64,000 nt of DNA from Bacteroidales bacterium (GTDB taxonomy: Bacteria > Bacteroidota > Bacteroidia > Bacteroidales > VadinHA17), in contig JAIPBU010000002.1 in assembly GCA_021738535.1 (NCBI GenBank), positions 124,001-188,000 of the forward strand, written 5' to 3'. The notes beneath the pieces are model-generated. The model was not told the DNA's origin. It saw only the letters and a list, made by a program, of their open reading frames with translations, and made no database searches. The position numbers were made by a program, and so were the translations under genes. Positions 32,505-41,871 of the stretch are shown here, in pieces. Numbering within the stretch: position 1 is the first letter of the stretch; the number at the start of each line of letters is the position of its first letter.

Positions 32505-34403
32505 ATGAGTGATCCGATAAAACATGAATGTGGCATAGCAATGGTTAAACTGCTAAAGCCGCTTGAGTATTATGTCGAAAAGTACGGCAGCTGGGATTAT
32601 GGTCTCCGCAAAATGTACCTCTTGCTGGAAAAACAACATAACAGGGGACAGGATGGTGCAGGCATTGCAGGGATGAAAAAGGGAGTTAAGCCCGGAGAAA
32701 AATACTTTTTCCGTCAAAGGTCAAACGGAGTAAACAGTATTCAGGAAATATTTGATGCCATTTATGATGATGTTAAGAAGCTTGGCTTCGAAAATGCCGG
32801 TAAGGATGACTACCCGGAGGTGAGAAGCAAATTACCATATGCTTCCGAAATTTATATCGGTCATGTGCGCTACGGGACTTTCGGGCTTAACAGCATAGAG
32901 AACGTTCACCCGGTAATGAGATCAAACAACTGGAGGTCAAGGAACCTTGTGCTGGCAGGTAATTTTAACCTTACCAATGTAAAGGAGATATTCGATTCAC
33001 TGATAGATATAGGTCAGCATCCTACTGATTTCTCAGATACTGTAACAGTGCTGGAGAATGTAGGCCATTTTCTGGATGATGAAGTGGAGGAGCTGTTCCG
33101 GAAATACAGGAAAAAAGGACTGAAAAAGAGGGATATAAGCCCGATAATAGAAAAAGAAATCGAAGTATCAAGGGTCCTGAGTAATGCAAGTAAGAAATGG
33201 GACGGAGGATATGCAATGGCAGGTATGCTTGGCCATGGAGATGCCTTTGTAGTGCGTGACCCCTGGGGAATACGACCTGTTTTTTATTATAATGATGATG
33301 AAGTTCTTGTTGTGGCATCTGAACGCCCTGTATTGCAAACAGTCTTTGATCTGAAAACAAAGGATGTAAAAGAATTGCAGCCTGGATATGCTGTCACCTG
33401 TAAGAATGACGGGCAACTGAAAATTGAAAAAATACGGGAACCGGGCCCTGAGCGTAGTTGCTCTTTTGAAAGAATATACTTCTCGCGGGGAACAGATAAA
33501 TCTATCTACCGTGAAAGAAAAAAGCTGGGTGAACAGCTTACAGGTAAAGTACTGGAGAAGATAGATCATGACCTGGAGAATACGGTTTTCTCATATATAC
33601 CAAATACAGCAGAAAGTGCATTCTACGGTCTTGTCAAAGGCCTCGAAGATTATCTGAACAGGCACAAGGTTAAGATGATCAGGGAAAAGGGAAATATGCT
33701 CACCGGTGAGCAACTGGAATCAATCGTGTCGTCCCGGCCGCGAATAGAAAAGCTTGCTGTTAAGGATGCTAAACTGCGTACCTTTATTACAGAGGATAAA
33801 GCAAGGGATGATCTTGTTGGCCATGTGTATGATGTAACATATGGAGTTGTAAGGAGGTCCAAAGACTCAATGGTGGTCCTTGATGATTCAATAGTTAGGG
33901 GAACAACACTGAAAAAAAGTATTATTAAGATTCTCGACAGGCTGGATCCCAGGAAAATTGTAATTGTTTCTTCATCGCCGCAGATCCGGTACCCCGACTG
34001 CTATGGGATTGATATGGCGAAAATGGGCGATTTCATAGCTTTCAGAGCTGCAGTTGAATTATTGAAGTCAAACGGAACGGAAAAAAAGATAACCGGGATT
34101 TATGAGAGGGCAATCCGGGAAAACAAAAAACCGGTGGAAAAAATACGTAACCTGGTTAAAGAAATTTATGAGCCTTTTACCGCGGATGAAATATCGGCAC
34201 AGATTGCAAAAATGCTGAAACTGCCGGGTATTAATGCAGAGCTGGAGATTATTTACCAGTCGATTGAAGGACTGCATGAGGCCATACCCGGACATACAGG
34301 CGACTGGTATTTTACAGGTAATTATCCTACACCCGGAGGCAACCGGGTTGTAAACCAGTCGTTTATCAACTATGTTGAAAAAAACGATAAAAGAGCCTAC
34401 TAA
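32505..34403 (+). CDS. purF: Amidophosphoribosyltransferase, long Bacteroidota-type PurF
   Basis: Class II (Ntn) glutamine amidotransferase fused to a phosphoribosyltransferase. The start MSDPIKHEC places the nucleophile Cys at position 9 behind a short propeptide, as in PurF. The N-terminal glutaminase (GHVRYGTFGLNSIENVHPV) is followed by the PRPP-binding loop DDSIVRGTT (from Asp460). At 632 residues it is over 100 residues longer than E. coli PurF; the extra length is inside the glutaminase part (about 55-115, 160-215) and at the C terminus. Canonical role would be the first step of purine synthesis, but the extra regions suggest a paralogue with another acceptor is possible. Its stop overlaps the stop of the convergent glsB gene by four bases. 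Confidence 0.88.
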   Translation: MSDPIKHECGIAMVKLLKPLEYYVEKYGSWDYGLRKMYLLLEKQHNRGQDGAGIAGMKKGVKPGEKYFFRQRSNGVNSIQEIFDAIYDDVKKLGFENAGKDDYPEVRSKLPYASEIYIGHVRYGTFGLNSIENVHPVMRSNNWRSRNLVLAGNFNLTNVKEIFDSLIDIGQHPTDFSDTVTVLENVGHFLDDEVEELFRKYRKKGLKKRDISPIIEKEIEVSRVLSNASKKWDGGYAMAGMLGHGDAFVVRDPWGIRPVFYYNDDEVLVVASERPVLQTVFDLKTKDVKELQPGYAVTCKNDGQLKIEKIREPGPERSCSFERIYFSRGTDKSIYRERKKLGEQLTGKVLEKIDHDLENTVFSYIPNTAESAFYGLVKGLEDYLNRHKVKMIREKGNMLTGEQLESIVSSRPRIEKLAVKDAKLRTFITEDKARDDLVGHVYDVTYGVVRRSKDSMVVLDDSIVRGTTLKKSIIKILDRLDPRKIVIVSSSPQIRYPDCYGIDMAKMGDFIAFRAAVELLKSNGTEKKITGIYERAIRENKKPVEKIRNLVKEIYEPFTADEISAQIAKMLKLPGINAELEIIYQSIEGLHEAIPGHTGDWYFTGNYPTPGGNRVVNQSFINYVEKNDKRAY

Positions 34404-35344
34404 ATACCTATCTCGTAATCCTCCCTGTATGAGGATAAATGCCTGTTTATCTTGTCTATATACATATCACGGATGGTGATCATTATCCCCGTTTCATTAA
34501 CATTCCCAAATCCTTCATTGTGGATAGTTCCGAAAGTCCGCATTGTGGGAGAAAGATTCATGTAAGCATTTATCAAAGGGGGAATGGATTCACCAAGCTT
34601 CCTGACCTCCAGTGAAAGAGTTTTATAATCCTCCCTGTAATTGTCGGAGGTAAATATTTTTTCCATCAGCTCACGATCTATATCAAGTGAAATATCCTTT
34701 TTGGGGACAACCAGTTTCTCAGGATCACTGAAGTGCTTTTTCATAAAGTAAATGATCATGCTCCTGGCATGGTGAGGGAAATGCGGGTACATGGTTACTT
34801 TGCCAAAAAGATACCTGACCGTTGGGTTTTCTATCACAATGGCTCCCAGCCCGTCCCATAGGTTGTCAAGCGCAAACAGGCTTTTGCGACCCTTGGCCCT
34901 CGACTGGTAATCAGGTTGAACAAAGGACCTGCCCAGTTCCATTAAATTAGGAAGGTATTCATTCGTGAACTTATCGGAAAAATCAAAGTATTCATATGAA
35001 GCCATATCCGAAGGATCAGCCTTCTTGGCGGGATCATTATGGATAAAATAGCGGTAACCCCCGATAATATCCCTGTTGTCAGGATCCCAGACAATAAGCT
35101 GCCGGTGAGGAGAATCCTCCGAGTAGTCGTATTCATCAAGATCAATCTCCTTCCCGGTTCCTCCTCCTGCACCCCTGAATGTCAGTTCCCTGAGCCTGCC
35201 AACCTCATGCATCAGCTTAGGTGAATCATGAGCTGTGAATATGTATACCTCGTTACTGGCATTGTTGGTTTTCCTTAAAAAGTTTTCCTTGCTTAACTCC
35301 TTCTCAATCTCGATGGTTGGTACCGCATCAACAATCTTCTTCAT
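34400..35344 (-). CDS. glsB: Glycine N-acyltransferase, GNAT family (glycine lipid synthesis)
   Basis: A 314-residue OlsB/GlsB-type N-acyltransferase that moves a 3-hydroxyacyl chain from acyl-ACP to glycine, giving commendamide-like N-acylglycine. Start taken at ATG 35342-35344; a TTG eight codons upstream is possible. Family signs: the N-terminal HDSPKLMHEVGRLRELTFRGAGGGTG, then ELGRSFVQPDYQSRAKGRKSLFALDNLWDGLGA and KVTMYPHFPHHARSMIIYFMKKHF. The partner O-acyltransferase gene is 75 bp upstream. Glycine lipids are characteristic of Bacteroidota and affect membrane stability and stress survival. Confidence 0.88.
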   Translation of the reverse strand: MKKIVDAVPTIEIEKELSKENFLRKTNNASNEVYIFTAHDSPKLMHEVGRLRELTFRGAGGGTGKEIDLDEYDYSEDSPHRQLIVWDPDNRDIIGGYRYFIHNDPAKKADPSDMASYEYFDFSDKFTNEYLPNLMELGRSFVQPDYQSRAKGRKSLFALDNLWDGLGAIVIENPTVRYLFGKVTMYPHFPHHARSMIIYFMKKHFSDPEKLVVPKKDISLDIDRELMEKIFTSDNYREDYKTLSLEVRKLGESIPPLINAYMNLSPTMRTFGTIHNEGFGNVNETGIMITIRDMYIDKINRHLSSYREDYEIGI

Positions 35345-35419
35345 ACCTGGTAATTTTCTACTTAACAATTTAGACTTTTTAAATAAAAGGGGCGAAAGTT
35401 TTAATCAAAAATAATAAAT

Positions 35420-36277
35420 TTATTTTATCACGTCTGCCAGCTCGTAGGATTTGCCCTTTACCCACTCAGCCCATTCAAGAGGTGTTTTTGAGCGATCAAA
35501 TGTACGCCATGAAATGCTCTCTCCAAAAACAATATGAAGTTCTTTCTCTTTCTGCCTGAACATTTCGTCAGGAAGGTACAGCATTTCAATATTTGCACTA
35601 ATTCCAATTGCATTTCTGAAATTTGATAAATTATAAAACCAGTTGGAGTTGTGACCTGAAAAATATAAAGGTACTATGTCGCGCTTATGTTTTTTTGCCT
35701 TGATGATGAAATTTTTCTGCCATTTCAGGTCTCTTACCTTTCCCCTTTTCTTCCGTGAACAAAGCCCCGCCGGGAAATATAATATCTGTGAATCAGAAGC
35801 ATAAGCCTCTTCAATCTTCATGGCTGATTCCCTGGCCTGGCTGCCATGTTTGTTGATCGGCAAAAATACCCCGGACATATTCTCAATATTCATCAATATG
35901 TCATTGACAGGGAACTTAATATCATCAAAGTATTTTGATATCTCTGTCATGAAAACAAGCCCGTCAAGACCTCCGAGCGGATGGTTGGATACAAAAAGAT
36001 AACGTCCCTCTGAAGGAATGTTCTGCTTATTGTGTACCCGGTAATTGATATTCATGTAACTCAGACCTGCCTTAACAAGGTCAATACCCCGCAGCTTGCC
36101 ATATTTGCCCATAAACTCATTGAGCTCATCTTCGTGAATTACCCTTTTGAGATAATTGAAAACAAAGCCGGGTATTAACCTGGCCAGTCCCGGATTCTTG
36201 TCTTTGAAAATCTTCTTAATATCTATTTTTTCAAAACCGGGTTCCTTGTGAACTTCCTCTTCTTTATTATGATCCAT
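35420..36277 (-). CDS. glsA: Lysoglycine-lipid O-acyltransferase, PlsC family
   Basis: A 285-residue PlsC-type acyltransferase that adds the second fatty acid to the 3-hydroxyl of N-acylglycine. Start set at ATG 36275-36277 because GAGGGGG lies just upstream as a good ribosome-binding site; the frame stays open 12 codons further. The catalytic motif is NHPLGGLD (His and Asp of HxxxxD, about residues 96-103), followed by FLPINKHG and YFPAGLCSRKKRGKVRDLKW. It is co-directional with and upstream of glsB, as in other Bacteroidota. Confidence 0.88.
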   Translation of the reverse strand: MDHNKEEEVHKEPGFEKIDIKKIFKDKNPGLARLIPGFVFNYLKRVIHEDELNEFMGKYGKLRGIDLVKAGLSYMNINYRVHNKQNIPSEGRYLFVSNHPLGGLDGLVFMTEISKYFDDIKFPVNDILMNIENMSGVFLPINKHGSQARESAMKIEEAYASDSQILYFPAGLCSRKKRGKVRDLKWQKNFIIKAKKHKRDIVPLYFSGHNSNWFYNLSNFRNAIGISANIEMLYLPDEMFRQKEKELHIVFGESISWRTFDRSKTPLEWAEWVKGKSYELADVIK

Positions 36278-36440
36278 TGTTTTACCCCCTCTGCAAAAAA
36301 ATATGCGCTGCAAATTTAAGTAAAAAATGCTTCACAGTGACTTATAAGGCCTCAAAGTTTGGTTAGTTGAGTCCACTATGAAAGGCATGAATCTATAACA
36401 AACAAACTTTGAAACTGGTTTTTAACCCAAATATTAATAG

Positions 36441-36460
36441 CCCGGGTTACACCCCGGGGG
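36441..36460. other. GC-rich hairpin in the mraZ upstream region
   Basis: CCCGGG, 6-bp loop, CCCGGGG: a short but strong GC hairpin in AT-rich DNA, 41 bp upstream of the MraZ boxes. It could terminate or buffer transcription from upstream, but no T run follows. Confidence 0.35.
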
Positions 36461-36500
36461 TTGAGTTAGTGAACATCGCCGTTGTTAAAAGTTTTCAACA

Positions 36501-36540
36501 AAGTGGAAAAAAATGGAGTAAAGTGGGGCAAAGTGGGTAT
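36501..36540 (+). promoter_or_regulatory. Four 10-bp-phased MraZ boxes (operator of the dcw cluster)
   Basis: Four consecutive 10-mers: AAGTGGAAAA, AAATGGAGTA, AAGTGGGGCA, AAGTGGGTAT. TGG recurs exactly every 10 bp (36504, 36514, 36524, 36534), the helical phasing known for MraZ operators (TGGGN-N5 repeats). They end 37 bp before the mraZ start, so MraZ would autoregulate the cluster. Confidence 0.85.
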
Positions 36541-36577
36541 TTTTTATTATTTTTACCATCAAAGCTCTTAGAATATT

Positions 36578-37045
36578 ATGGCCACATTCATAGGTGATTA
36601 TAGTTGCAAGATTGATGCCAAGGGGCGGCTGATCTTTCCGTCTGCTTTCAAAAAGCAGATGCGATCGGTCTCACTTGACCATTTTGTGGTTCGCAGAGAT
36701 ATTTTTGAGCAGTGCCTTGTTCTGTACACCTCAGAGGACTGGGATGAACAGATGGAGCAAATAAGAAGCCGTATTAATCCCTACAACAGGGAGCATAATA
36801 TGTTTATGCGAAACTTTTTCAAGGGTACGGCAGAGCTGACCATAGATAGCAGCAACAGGTTGCTGATACCCCGGAGGCTTATTGAAGTGGCCGGTATAAA
36901 AAGAGATGTTGTGCTGGCGGGACAGGATGGCCGTATTGAGATATGGGCCGCTGAGAAATATGAAGAGATTGACATGCCTGTTGATGATTTTGCAGATCTG
37001 GCTGAAAAACTAATGGGAGGAAAATTACCTGAAGAAGAACTATGA
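36578..37045 (+). CDS. mraZ: Transcriptional regulator MraZ
   Basis: A 155-residue protein with two AbrB-like (SpoVT) domains: the first with GDYSCKIDAKGRLIFPSAFKKQM, the second with AELTIDSSNRLLIPRRLIEVAGI. MraZ binds repeats upstream of its own gene and controls division and cell-wall genes. The four phased boxes upstream agree. It opens the dcw cluster and its stop overlaps the start of rsmH (ATGATG at 37042). Confidence 0.96.
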   Translation: MATFIGDYSCKIDAKGRLIFPSAFKKQMRSVSLDHFVVRRDIFEQCLVLYTSEDWDEQMEQIRSRINPYNREHNMFMRNFFKGTAELTIDSSNRLLIPRRLIEVAGIKRDVVLAGQDGRIEIWAAEKYEEIDMPVDDFADLAEKLMGGKLPEEEL

Positions 37046-37941
37046 TGTTATACCATGTACCTGCATTGCTGAATGAATGTATTGACGGGTTGGACATTCA
37101 GCCCGGTGGGATTTATGTGGACGTAACATTCGGAGGAGGCGGGCACTCACGGGAGATACTGAAACGGCTTGATAAAGGCAGGCTGATAGCTTTTGACCAG
37201 GATGAGAATTCTGAGGTAAATAAACCGGTTGATGACCGGTTTCTGTTTATTAATCAGAATTTCAGGTTTCTTCGTAATAATCTCAAATACCTTGGTATTG
37301 AGCAAATTGACGGATTGTTGGCTGACCTGGGTGTTTCATTCAGGCAATTCGATGACCCCGGCAGGGGATTTTCTTTCAGGTATGATGCTGATCTTGACAT
37401 GAGGATGAATACATCAATGGCGACAACTGCAGCCGATATAGTTAACCGTTATGATGCAACTTCTCTTGCCCGGTTGTTTTCACGCTACGGGGATTTCAGG
37501 AATGCGGGGAGTCTGGCACGATCAATAATAAGCTACAGGCAAAAAGGGGAGATCAGGAAAACAGGTCAACTGCTAGAAGCAGTCAGTGCACTGATGCCTC
37601 GGGGATCTGAGAATAAATTTTTGTCACGTCTCTTCCAGGCATTGAGGATTGAGCTTAACAGGGAGATTGAATTTTTGGAGGAGATGCTGGTGCAGGCCCT
37701 TGAAATGCTCTCCGTAGGAGGAAGGCTGGTAGTTGTTTCCTACCATTCAATAGAGGATCGTGCTGTGAAGAATTTTTTCAGGACGGGCAATTTTGAAGGA
37801 AAGGAGGAGAAAGATTTTTACGGGAATACAAAGAGTCCTTTAAGACCTGTCAACCGTAAAGTGATAATGCCTTCTGAAGATGAGATAGCAGAAAACAAAA
37901 GATCAAGGAGTGCCAGGCTAAGGATAGCAGAAAAGATATAG
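37042..37941 (+). CDS. rsmH: 16S rRNA (cytosine-1402-N4)-methyltransferase RsmH
   Basis: S-adenosylmethionine-dependent methyltransferase of 16S rRNA, 299 residues, normal length. Motifs: YHVPALLNECIDGLDI, SAM-binding VDVTFGGGGHSREIL, LLADLGVSFRQFDDPGRGFSF, LRIELNREIEFLEEML and VVSYHSIEDRAVKNFF. Start overlaps the mraZ stop; ATG 37045 immediately inside is equally good. Second gene of the dcw cluster. Confidence 0.96.
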   Translation: MMLYHVPALLNECIDGLDIQPGGIYVDVTFGGGGHSREILKRLDKGRLIAFDQDENSEVNKPVDDRFLFINQNFRFLRNNLKYLGIEQIDGLLADLGVSFRQFDDPGRGFSFRYDADLDMRMNTSMATTAADIVNRYDATSLARLFSRYGDFRNAGSLARSIISYRQKGEIRKTGQLLEAVSALMPRGSENKFLSRLFQALRIELNREIEFLEEMLVQALEMLSVGGRLVVVSYHSIEDRAVKNFFRTGNFEGKEEKDFYGNTKSPLRPVNRKVIMPSEDEIAENKRSRSARLRIAEKI

Positions 37942-37943
37942 CA

Positions 37944-38297
37944 ATGGATATACCCGAAGAAACAAAAAAAGTAAAAAAGAGCGAGGGCTTTGTAAAAAGT
38001 CTTTTCAGTGGTTCATTGTTCAGTGAAAAGCTGATACTGGGAAACCTGCCCTTTATACTTTTCCTGACAATTATGGGTGCATTTTATATAGCCAACAGGT
38101 TTCATGCTGAAAAGATAACCCGTAGAACAGATGTTCTGCAGGAAGAGGTAAAGGAATTGAGGGCTGAGGCAATGGCTACTACTTCAGAGCTGATGTATAT
38201 AAGTAAGCAGTCGCATGTAAGCAGGCTGGTAAAACAAAGGGGGCTGGAACTTGAAGAACTGGAGGAGCCTCCTTATAAATTGCATGTAAAAGAATGA
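37944..38297 (+). CDS. ftsL: FtsL-like divisome protein
   Basis: A 117-residue bitopic protein: charged cytoplasmic N terminus (about 1-35), one membrane helix (LPFILFLTIMGAFYIANRF), then a periplasmic coiled-coil region (ITRRTDVLQEEVKELRAEAM). This architecture and its position between rsmH and the ftsI-type gene identify it as the Bacteroidota FtsL equivalent, part of the FtsQLB complex that activates septal synthesis. Sequence conservation in this family is low. Confidence 0.85.
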   Translation: MDIPEETKKVKKSEGFVKSLFSGSLFSEKLILGNLPFILFLTIMGAFYIANRFHAEKITRRTDVLQEEVKELRAEAMATTSELMYISKQSHVSRLVKQRGLELEELEEPPYKLHVKE

Positions 38298-38298
38298 T

Positions 38299-40401
38299 AT
38301 GGCATTGAGAGATCAGATAATATGGCGCAGTGGTGTTGTTTATATAGCTATTATCATAGTAGCTGTAGCCATTCTTGCGCGCATATTTATTATCCAGTTT
38401 GTCCAGGGAACAAAATGGACTGAGATGGGGGAGGAATATATCTACAAGACTGATGATGTGCCTGCCAACAGGGGCGATATACTGTCCGATGACGGAAGGT
38501 TGCTTGCCAGCTCAATACCTTATTACTCAGTATACATGGATACCCGCAGCACGGGTATGGATCAGCATACCTGGGACCAGGGAATAAATGGCCTGTGTGA
38601 CGGACTGTCAAAAATAATCGGTCTCAGGTCGGCTGCATCATGGAAGAGAGACCTTACAAATGCAAGGAGAAAGGGAGAAAGATATTACCTGATAAAGAGG
38701 AGGGTAAGTCATAATACTCTTAAAGAGCTTAAAGAATTGCCTGTATTCCGTGAAGGAAGGTACAGGGGTGGATTTATTGCTGAATCTGAGAACAGGAGGA
38801 TCAAGCCCCATATCAGACTGGCCAGTCGCACCATAGGCTACCTTACGAAAGGGAGTTCGGGCAATGTTGTGGGGCTGGAAGGTGCATATGATGCTGAATT
38901 AACAGGCGTCAGCGGGTCGGTGCTTAAACAGAGGCTTACCGGGGGTGCCTGGATGCCTGTAAATGACAAAAACTCAGTTGAACCAAGAGACGGGAATGAT
39001 GTACTGACAACCATTAATGTAGATCTCCAGGATGTTGCGGAATCAGCCCTGGAAAAGCAACTGTCCAGGCACAATGCTCATCATGGTGTGGCAATACTTA
39101 TGGAGGTGGAGACGGGCGATATAAAAGCAATTGCTAACCTGGAAACAGGTGACGATGGCTTTTACCATGAATCATACAATTATGCCGTGGGTGAAAGTAC
39201 CGAGCCGGGATCAACATTTAAACTGGCTTCTTTTATAGCTGCCCTGGAAGATGGTGTTGTAAACCTGGATGATATTATTGATACCGGGGATGGCAGTGTA
39301 AAATATTACGATAAGACAATCAGGGATTCGAAAAGAGGGGGGTACGGCAAAATTACTGCAAGGGAGGTATTCGAAAAATCATCCAATGTAGGTACTGCAA
39401 AGATTATTTATGAAAACTATAAAGGCCGCCCGGGCGATTATGTTGACAGGCTTTACAGGATGGGATTGAAAGATAAAGTTGGCATAGATATAAAAGGAGA
39501 GGGAGAGCCCCTTATAAGGTACCCGGGCGATAAATACTGGTCGGGAATTAGCCTGCCGATGATGTCGCATGGCTACGAGGTGCAGATGACTCCTTTGCAG
39601 GTACTGACTTTTTATAATGCTGTTGCAAACGGTGGAAGGATGATGAAACCCCGTATAGTCAGGGAGGTGAGATATCACGGCCAAACCATTGAAAAAATTG
39701 ACCCTGCTGTATTAAACCCGGCCATTTGTTCAAAGTCTACAATTGAAAAGGCCAGGTCATTACTCGAAGGTGTTGTGGAGAGAGGTACGGCAACAAACCT
39801 GAATAACGGAATTTACAAGATAGCCGGCAAAACAGGTACTGCACAGATAGCTAATGAAAAGTATGGATACAAGCACGGAGGAAGAGTTTCTTACCAGGCC
39901 TCTTTTGTCGGGTATTTTCCTGCAGATGATCCTGTCTATTCCTGTATAGTGGTTGTGAATGCACCATCCAATTCAGTGTATTACGGCAACCTGGTGGCGG
40001 GTCCCGTGTTCAGGGAAATTTCAGATAAGGTGTATGCAACACATTTCTATAAAGAACCTGCAAGCGATGATAACTGGTCATTGCCGCGTATTAAAAATGG
40101 TTACAGGGAAGATACAGAGTTCCTGCTGGCACAGTACGGAATTACCTATGAGCAGGAGAGCAGGACTGCCTGGATAAAGCCTGTTTCTTCTGATGATACT
40201 GTAAAAATGGTAAACCTGGAACTGATTCAGAACCTAGTGCCGGATGTAATGGGTATGGGTATAAAGGATGCTCTCTTCCTGCTGGAGAATGCCGGCTTGA
40301 AAGTGAAGGCAGAGGGAAGAGGTAAAGTATACAGGCAGTCGGTCAGACCAGGGTTGCGAATAGATCCGGGGTCCACAATAAAAATCGAGCTGAGGAACTG
40401 A
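38299..40401 (+). CDS. ftsI: Septal class B penicillin-binding protein with one PASTA domain
   Basis: Peptidoglycan D,D-transpeptidase of the divisome, 700 residues. One N-terminal membrane helix (about 10-30), a PBP dimer/pedestal domain, the transpeptidase with Ser305-x-x-Lys (STFK), Ser361-Ser-Asn and Lys511-Thr-Gly (KTGTAQIA), and a C-terminal PASTA domain (about 640-700, VMGMGIKDALFLLENAGLKV). PASTA domains in ftsI-type proteins are usual in Bacteroidota as well as in Gram-positives. It starts one base after ftsL and its TGA overlaps the ATG of murE. Confidence 0.95.
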   Translation: MALRDQIIWRSGVVYIAIIIVAVAILARIFIIQFVQGTKWTEMGEEYIYKTDDVPANRGDILSDDGRLLASSIPYYSVYMDTRSTGMDQHTWDQGINGLCDGLSKIIGLRSAASWKRDLTNARRKGERYYLIKRRVSHNTLKELKELPVFREGRYRGGFIAESENRRIKPHIRLASRTIGYLTKGSSGNVVGLEGAYDAELTGVSGSVLKQRLTGGAWMPVNDKNSVEPRDGNDVLTTINVDLQDVAESALEKQLSRHNAHHGVAILMEVETGDIKAIANLETGDDGFYHESYNYAVGESTEPGSTFKLASFIAALEDGVVNLDDIIDTGDGSVKYYDKTIRDSKRGGYGKITAREVFEKSSNVGTAKIIYENYKGRPGDYVDRLYRMGLKDKVGIDIKGEGEPLIRYPGDKYWSGISLPMMSHGYEVQMTPLQVLTFYNAVANGGRMMKPRIVREVRYHGQTIEKIDPAVLNPAICSKSTIEKARSLLEGVVERGTATNLNNGIYKIAGKTGTAQIANEKYGYKHGGRVSYQASFVGYFPADDPVYSCIVVVNAPSNSVYYGNLVAGPVFREISDKVYATHFYKEPASDDNWSLPRIKNGYREDTEFLLAQYGITYEQESRTAWIKPVSSDDTVKMVNLELIQNLVPDVMGMGIKDALFLLENAGLKVKAEGRGKVYRQSVRPGLRIDPGSTIKIELRN

Positions 40402-41861
40402 TGAGAAGACTAAGTGAAATATTAGAAGGAATTGATTACAGAACGGAAAGCGATGGATGTGATCACGGAATATCATCTGTTTGTTTTGATTCCAGGAAGG
40501 TAAAAAGGGGCGATCTGTTTGTTGCTGTGCCGGGAACACAAACAGACGGGCACAGGTTTATCAATGACGCCGTAAACGCCGGTGCCGCGGCTGTAGTTTG
40601 CAGCAATATACCTGCGGAAGCTGACCCTGGTATATGCTGGATCAGTGTTGATGACCCATCTTTTGCCCTGGGCGTGATTGCATCCAATTATTATAACCGC
40701 CCTTCTTCCTCACTCAGGCTGGTTGGTATTACCGGGACCAATGGGAAAACAACCACGGCCACCTTGCTGTACAGGCTTTTCAGTTCCCTTGGCTATAAAG
40801 CAGGCCTGCTGTCAACTGTTATGAATTATGTTGCAGACAGGGAATTCAGGGCAACACTAACAACGCCTGACCCCCTGGTTATTAACAGTTACCTGAGAGA
40901 AATGTGTGACGCAGGCTGTGAATATGCATTTATGGAGGTCAGCTCACATGCTGTGAAACAAAACAGGATTGCCGGCCTGGATTTTTCAATGGGCATTTTT
41001 ACCAATATAACACATGATCATCTCGATTACCACGGAACCTTTGATGATTACCTGGCTGCCAAGAAGAAATTCTTCGATGGACTGCCTGCAGGATCTGCTG
41101 CCCTGGTAAATATTGACGACCGCAACGGGGAATTTATGTTGCAGAATACCTCAGCTGAGAAGTACAGCTATTCACTAAGATCAGTGGCCGATTATAAATG
41201 CAGAATATTAGAACATCGTCTGGATGGAATGAATATAAGGTTCGGGAATGACGATGTCTGGACTCGCTTCATTGGCGAATTTAATGCATATAACCTGCTG
41301 GCTGTGTTTGCGGCAGCTGACCTGATGGGACAGGACCGCACCGAGGTGCTGACAGCACTCACCCTCCTGAAACCGGTACCGGGCAGGTTTGAATTTGTCC
41401 GTTCTGCTGCCGGTACAACCGCAATAGTTGATTATGCCCATACACCGGATGCGCTTGATAATGTGCTGAAAGCCATAAATAAACTAAAAAGACCCGTTAA
41501 CAGGGTAATAACTGTAATAGGTGCAGGAGGCGACCGCGACAGGAGCAAGAGACCGGTGATGGGTGAAATATCGGCTCTTAAAAGTGACAGGGTTATACTG
41601 ACGTCTGATAACCCGCGCAGTGAGGATCCCGTGGATATTATTAACGACATGCTTAAAGGCGTACCGGAAGACAAGAGGAATAATGTACTGAGCATTAGTG
41701 ACAGGAGAGAAGCTTTAAGAACGGCCGCCATGCTTGCAGACAAAGATGGTATTATCCTGGTGGCAGGGAAAGGTCATGAGACCTACCAGGAGATAAAAGG
41801 AGTAAGACATCATTTTGATGACAGGGAGGAATTAGAGAAAGTGTTTACATCGCTTAATTAA
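40401..41861 (+). CDS. murE: UDP-MurNAc-tripeptide synthetase MurE, meso-diaminopimelate type
   Basis: ATP-dependent ligase adding the third residue to UDP-MurNAc-L-Ala-D-Glu. The 486-residue protein has the ATP loop [15 protein letters not shown] (about 113-127), HTPDAL in the central region, and [10 protein letters not shown], the DNPR motif that marks meso-diaminopimelate specificity. This predicts the ordinary DAP-type peptidoglycan. It overlaps the ftsI stop (ATGA). Confidence 0.96.
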   Translation: MRRLSEILEGIDYRTESDGCDHGISSVCFDSRKVKRGDLFVAVPGTQTDGHRFINDAVNAGAAAVVCSNIPAEADPGICWISVDDPSFALGVIASNYYNRPSSSLRLVGITGTNGKTTTATLLYRLFSSLGYKAGLLSTVMNYVADREFRATLTTPDPLVINSYLREMCDAGCEYAFMEVSSHAVKQNRIAGLDFSMGIFTNITHDHLDYHGTFDDYLAAKKKFFDGLPAGSAALVNIDDRNGEFMLQNTSAEKYSYSLRSVADYKCRILEHRLDGMNIRFGNDDVWTRFIGEFNAYNLLAVFAAADLMGQDRTEVLTALTLLKPVPGRFEFVRSAAGTTAIVDYAHTPDALDNVLKAINKLKRPVNRVITVIGAGGDRDRSKRPVMGEISALKSDRVILTSDNPRSEDPVDIINDMLKGVPEDKRNNVLSISDRREALRTAAMLADKDGIILVAGKGHETYQEIKGVRHHFDDREELEKVFTSLN

Positions 41862-41871
41862 AATTACAAAG

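Noticed and set aside
36352-36412. 10-bp inverted repeat TCAAAGTTTG / CAAACTTTGA upstream of mraZ
   Set aside because: The arms are 41 bp apart and AT-rich, with no other sign of a binding site or hairpin; chance is a fair explanation.
36409-36597. 62-codon frame upstream of mraZ
   Set aside because: It runs across the MraZ boxes and the mraZ start in another frame, and its composition follows the repeats. No family resemblance.
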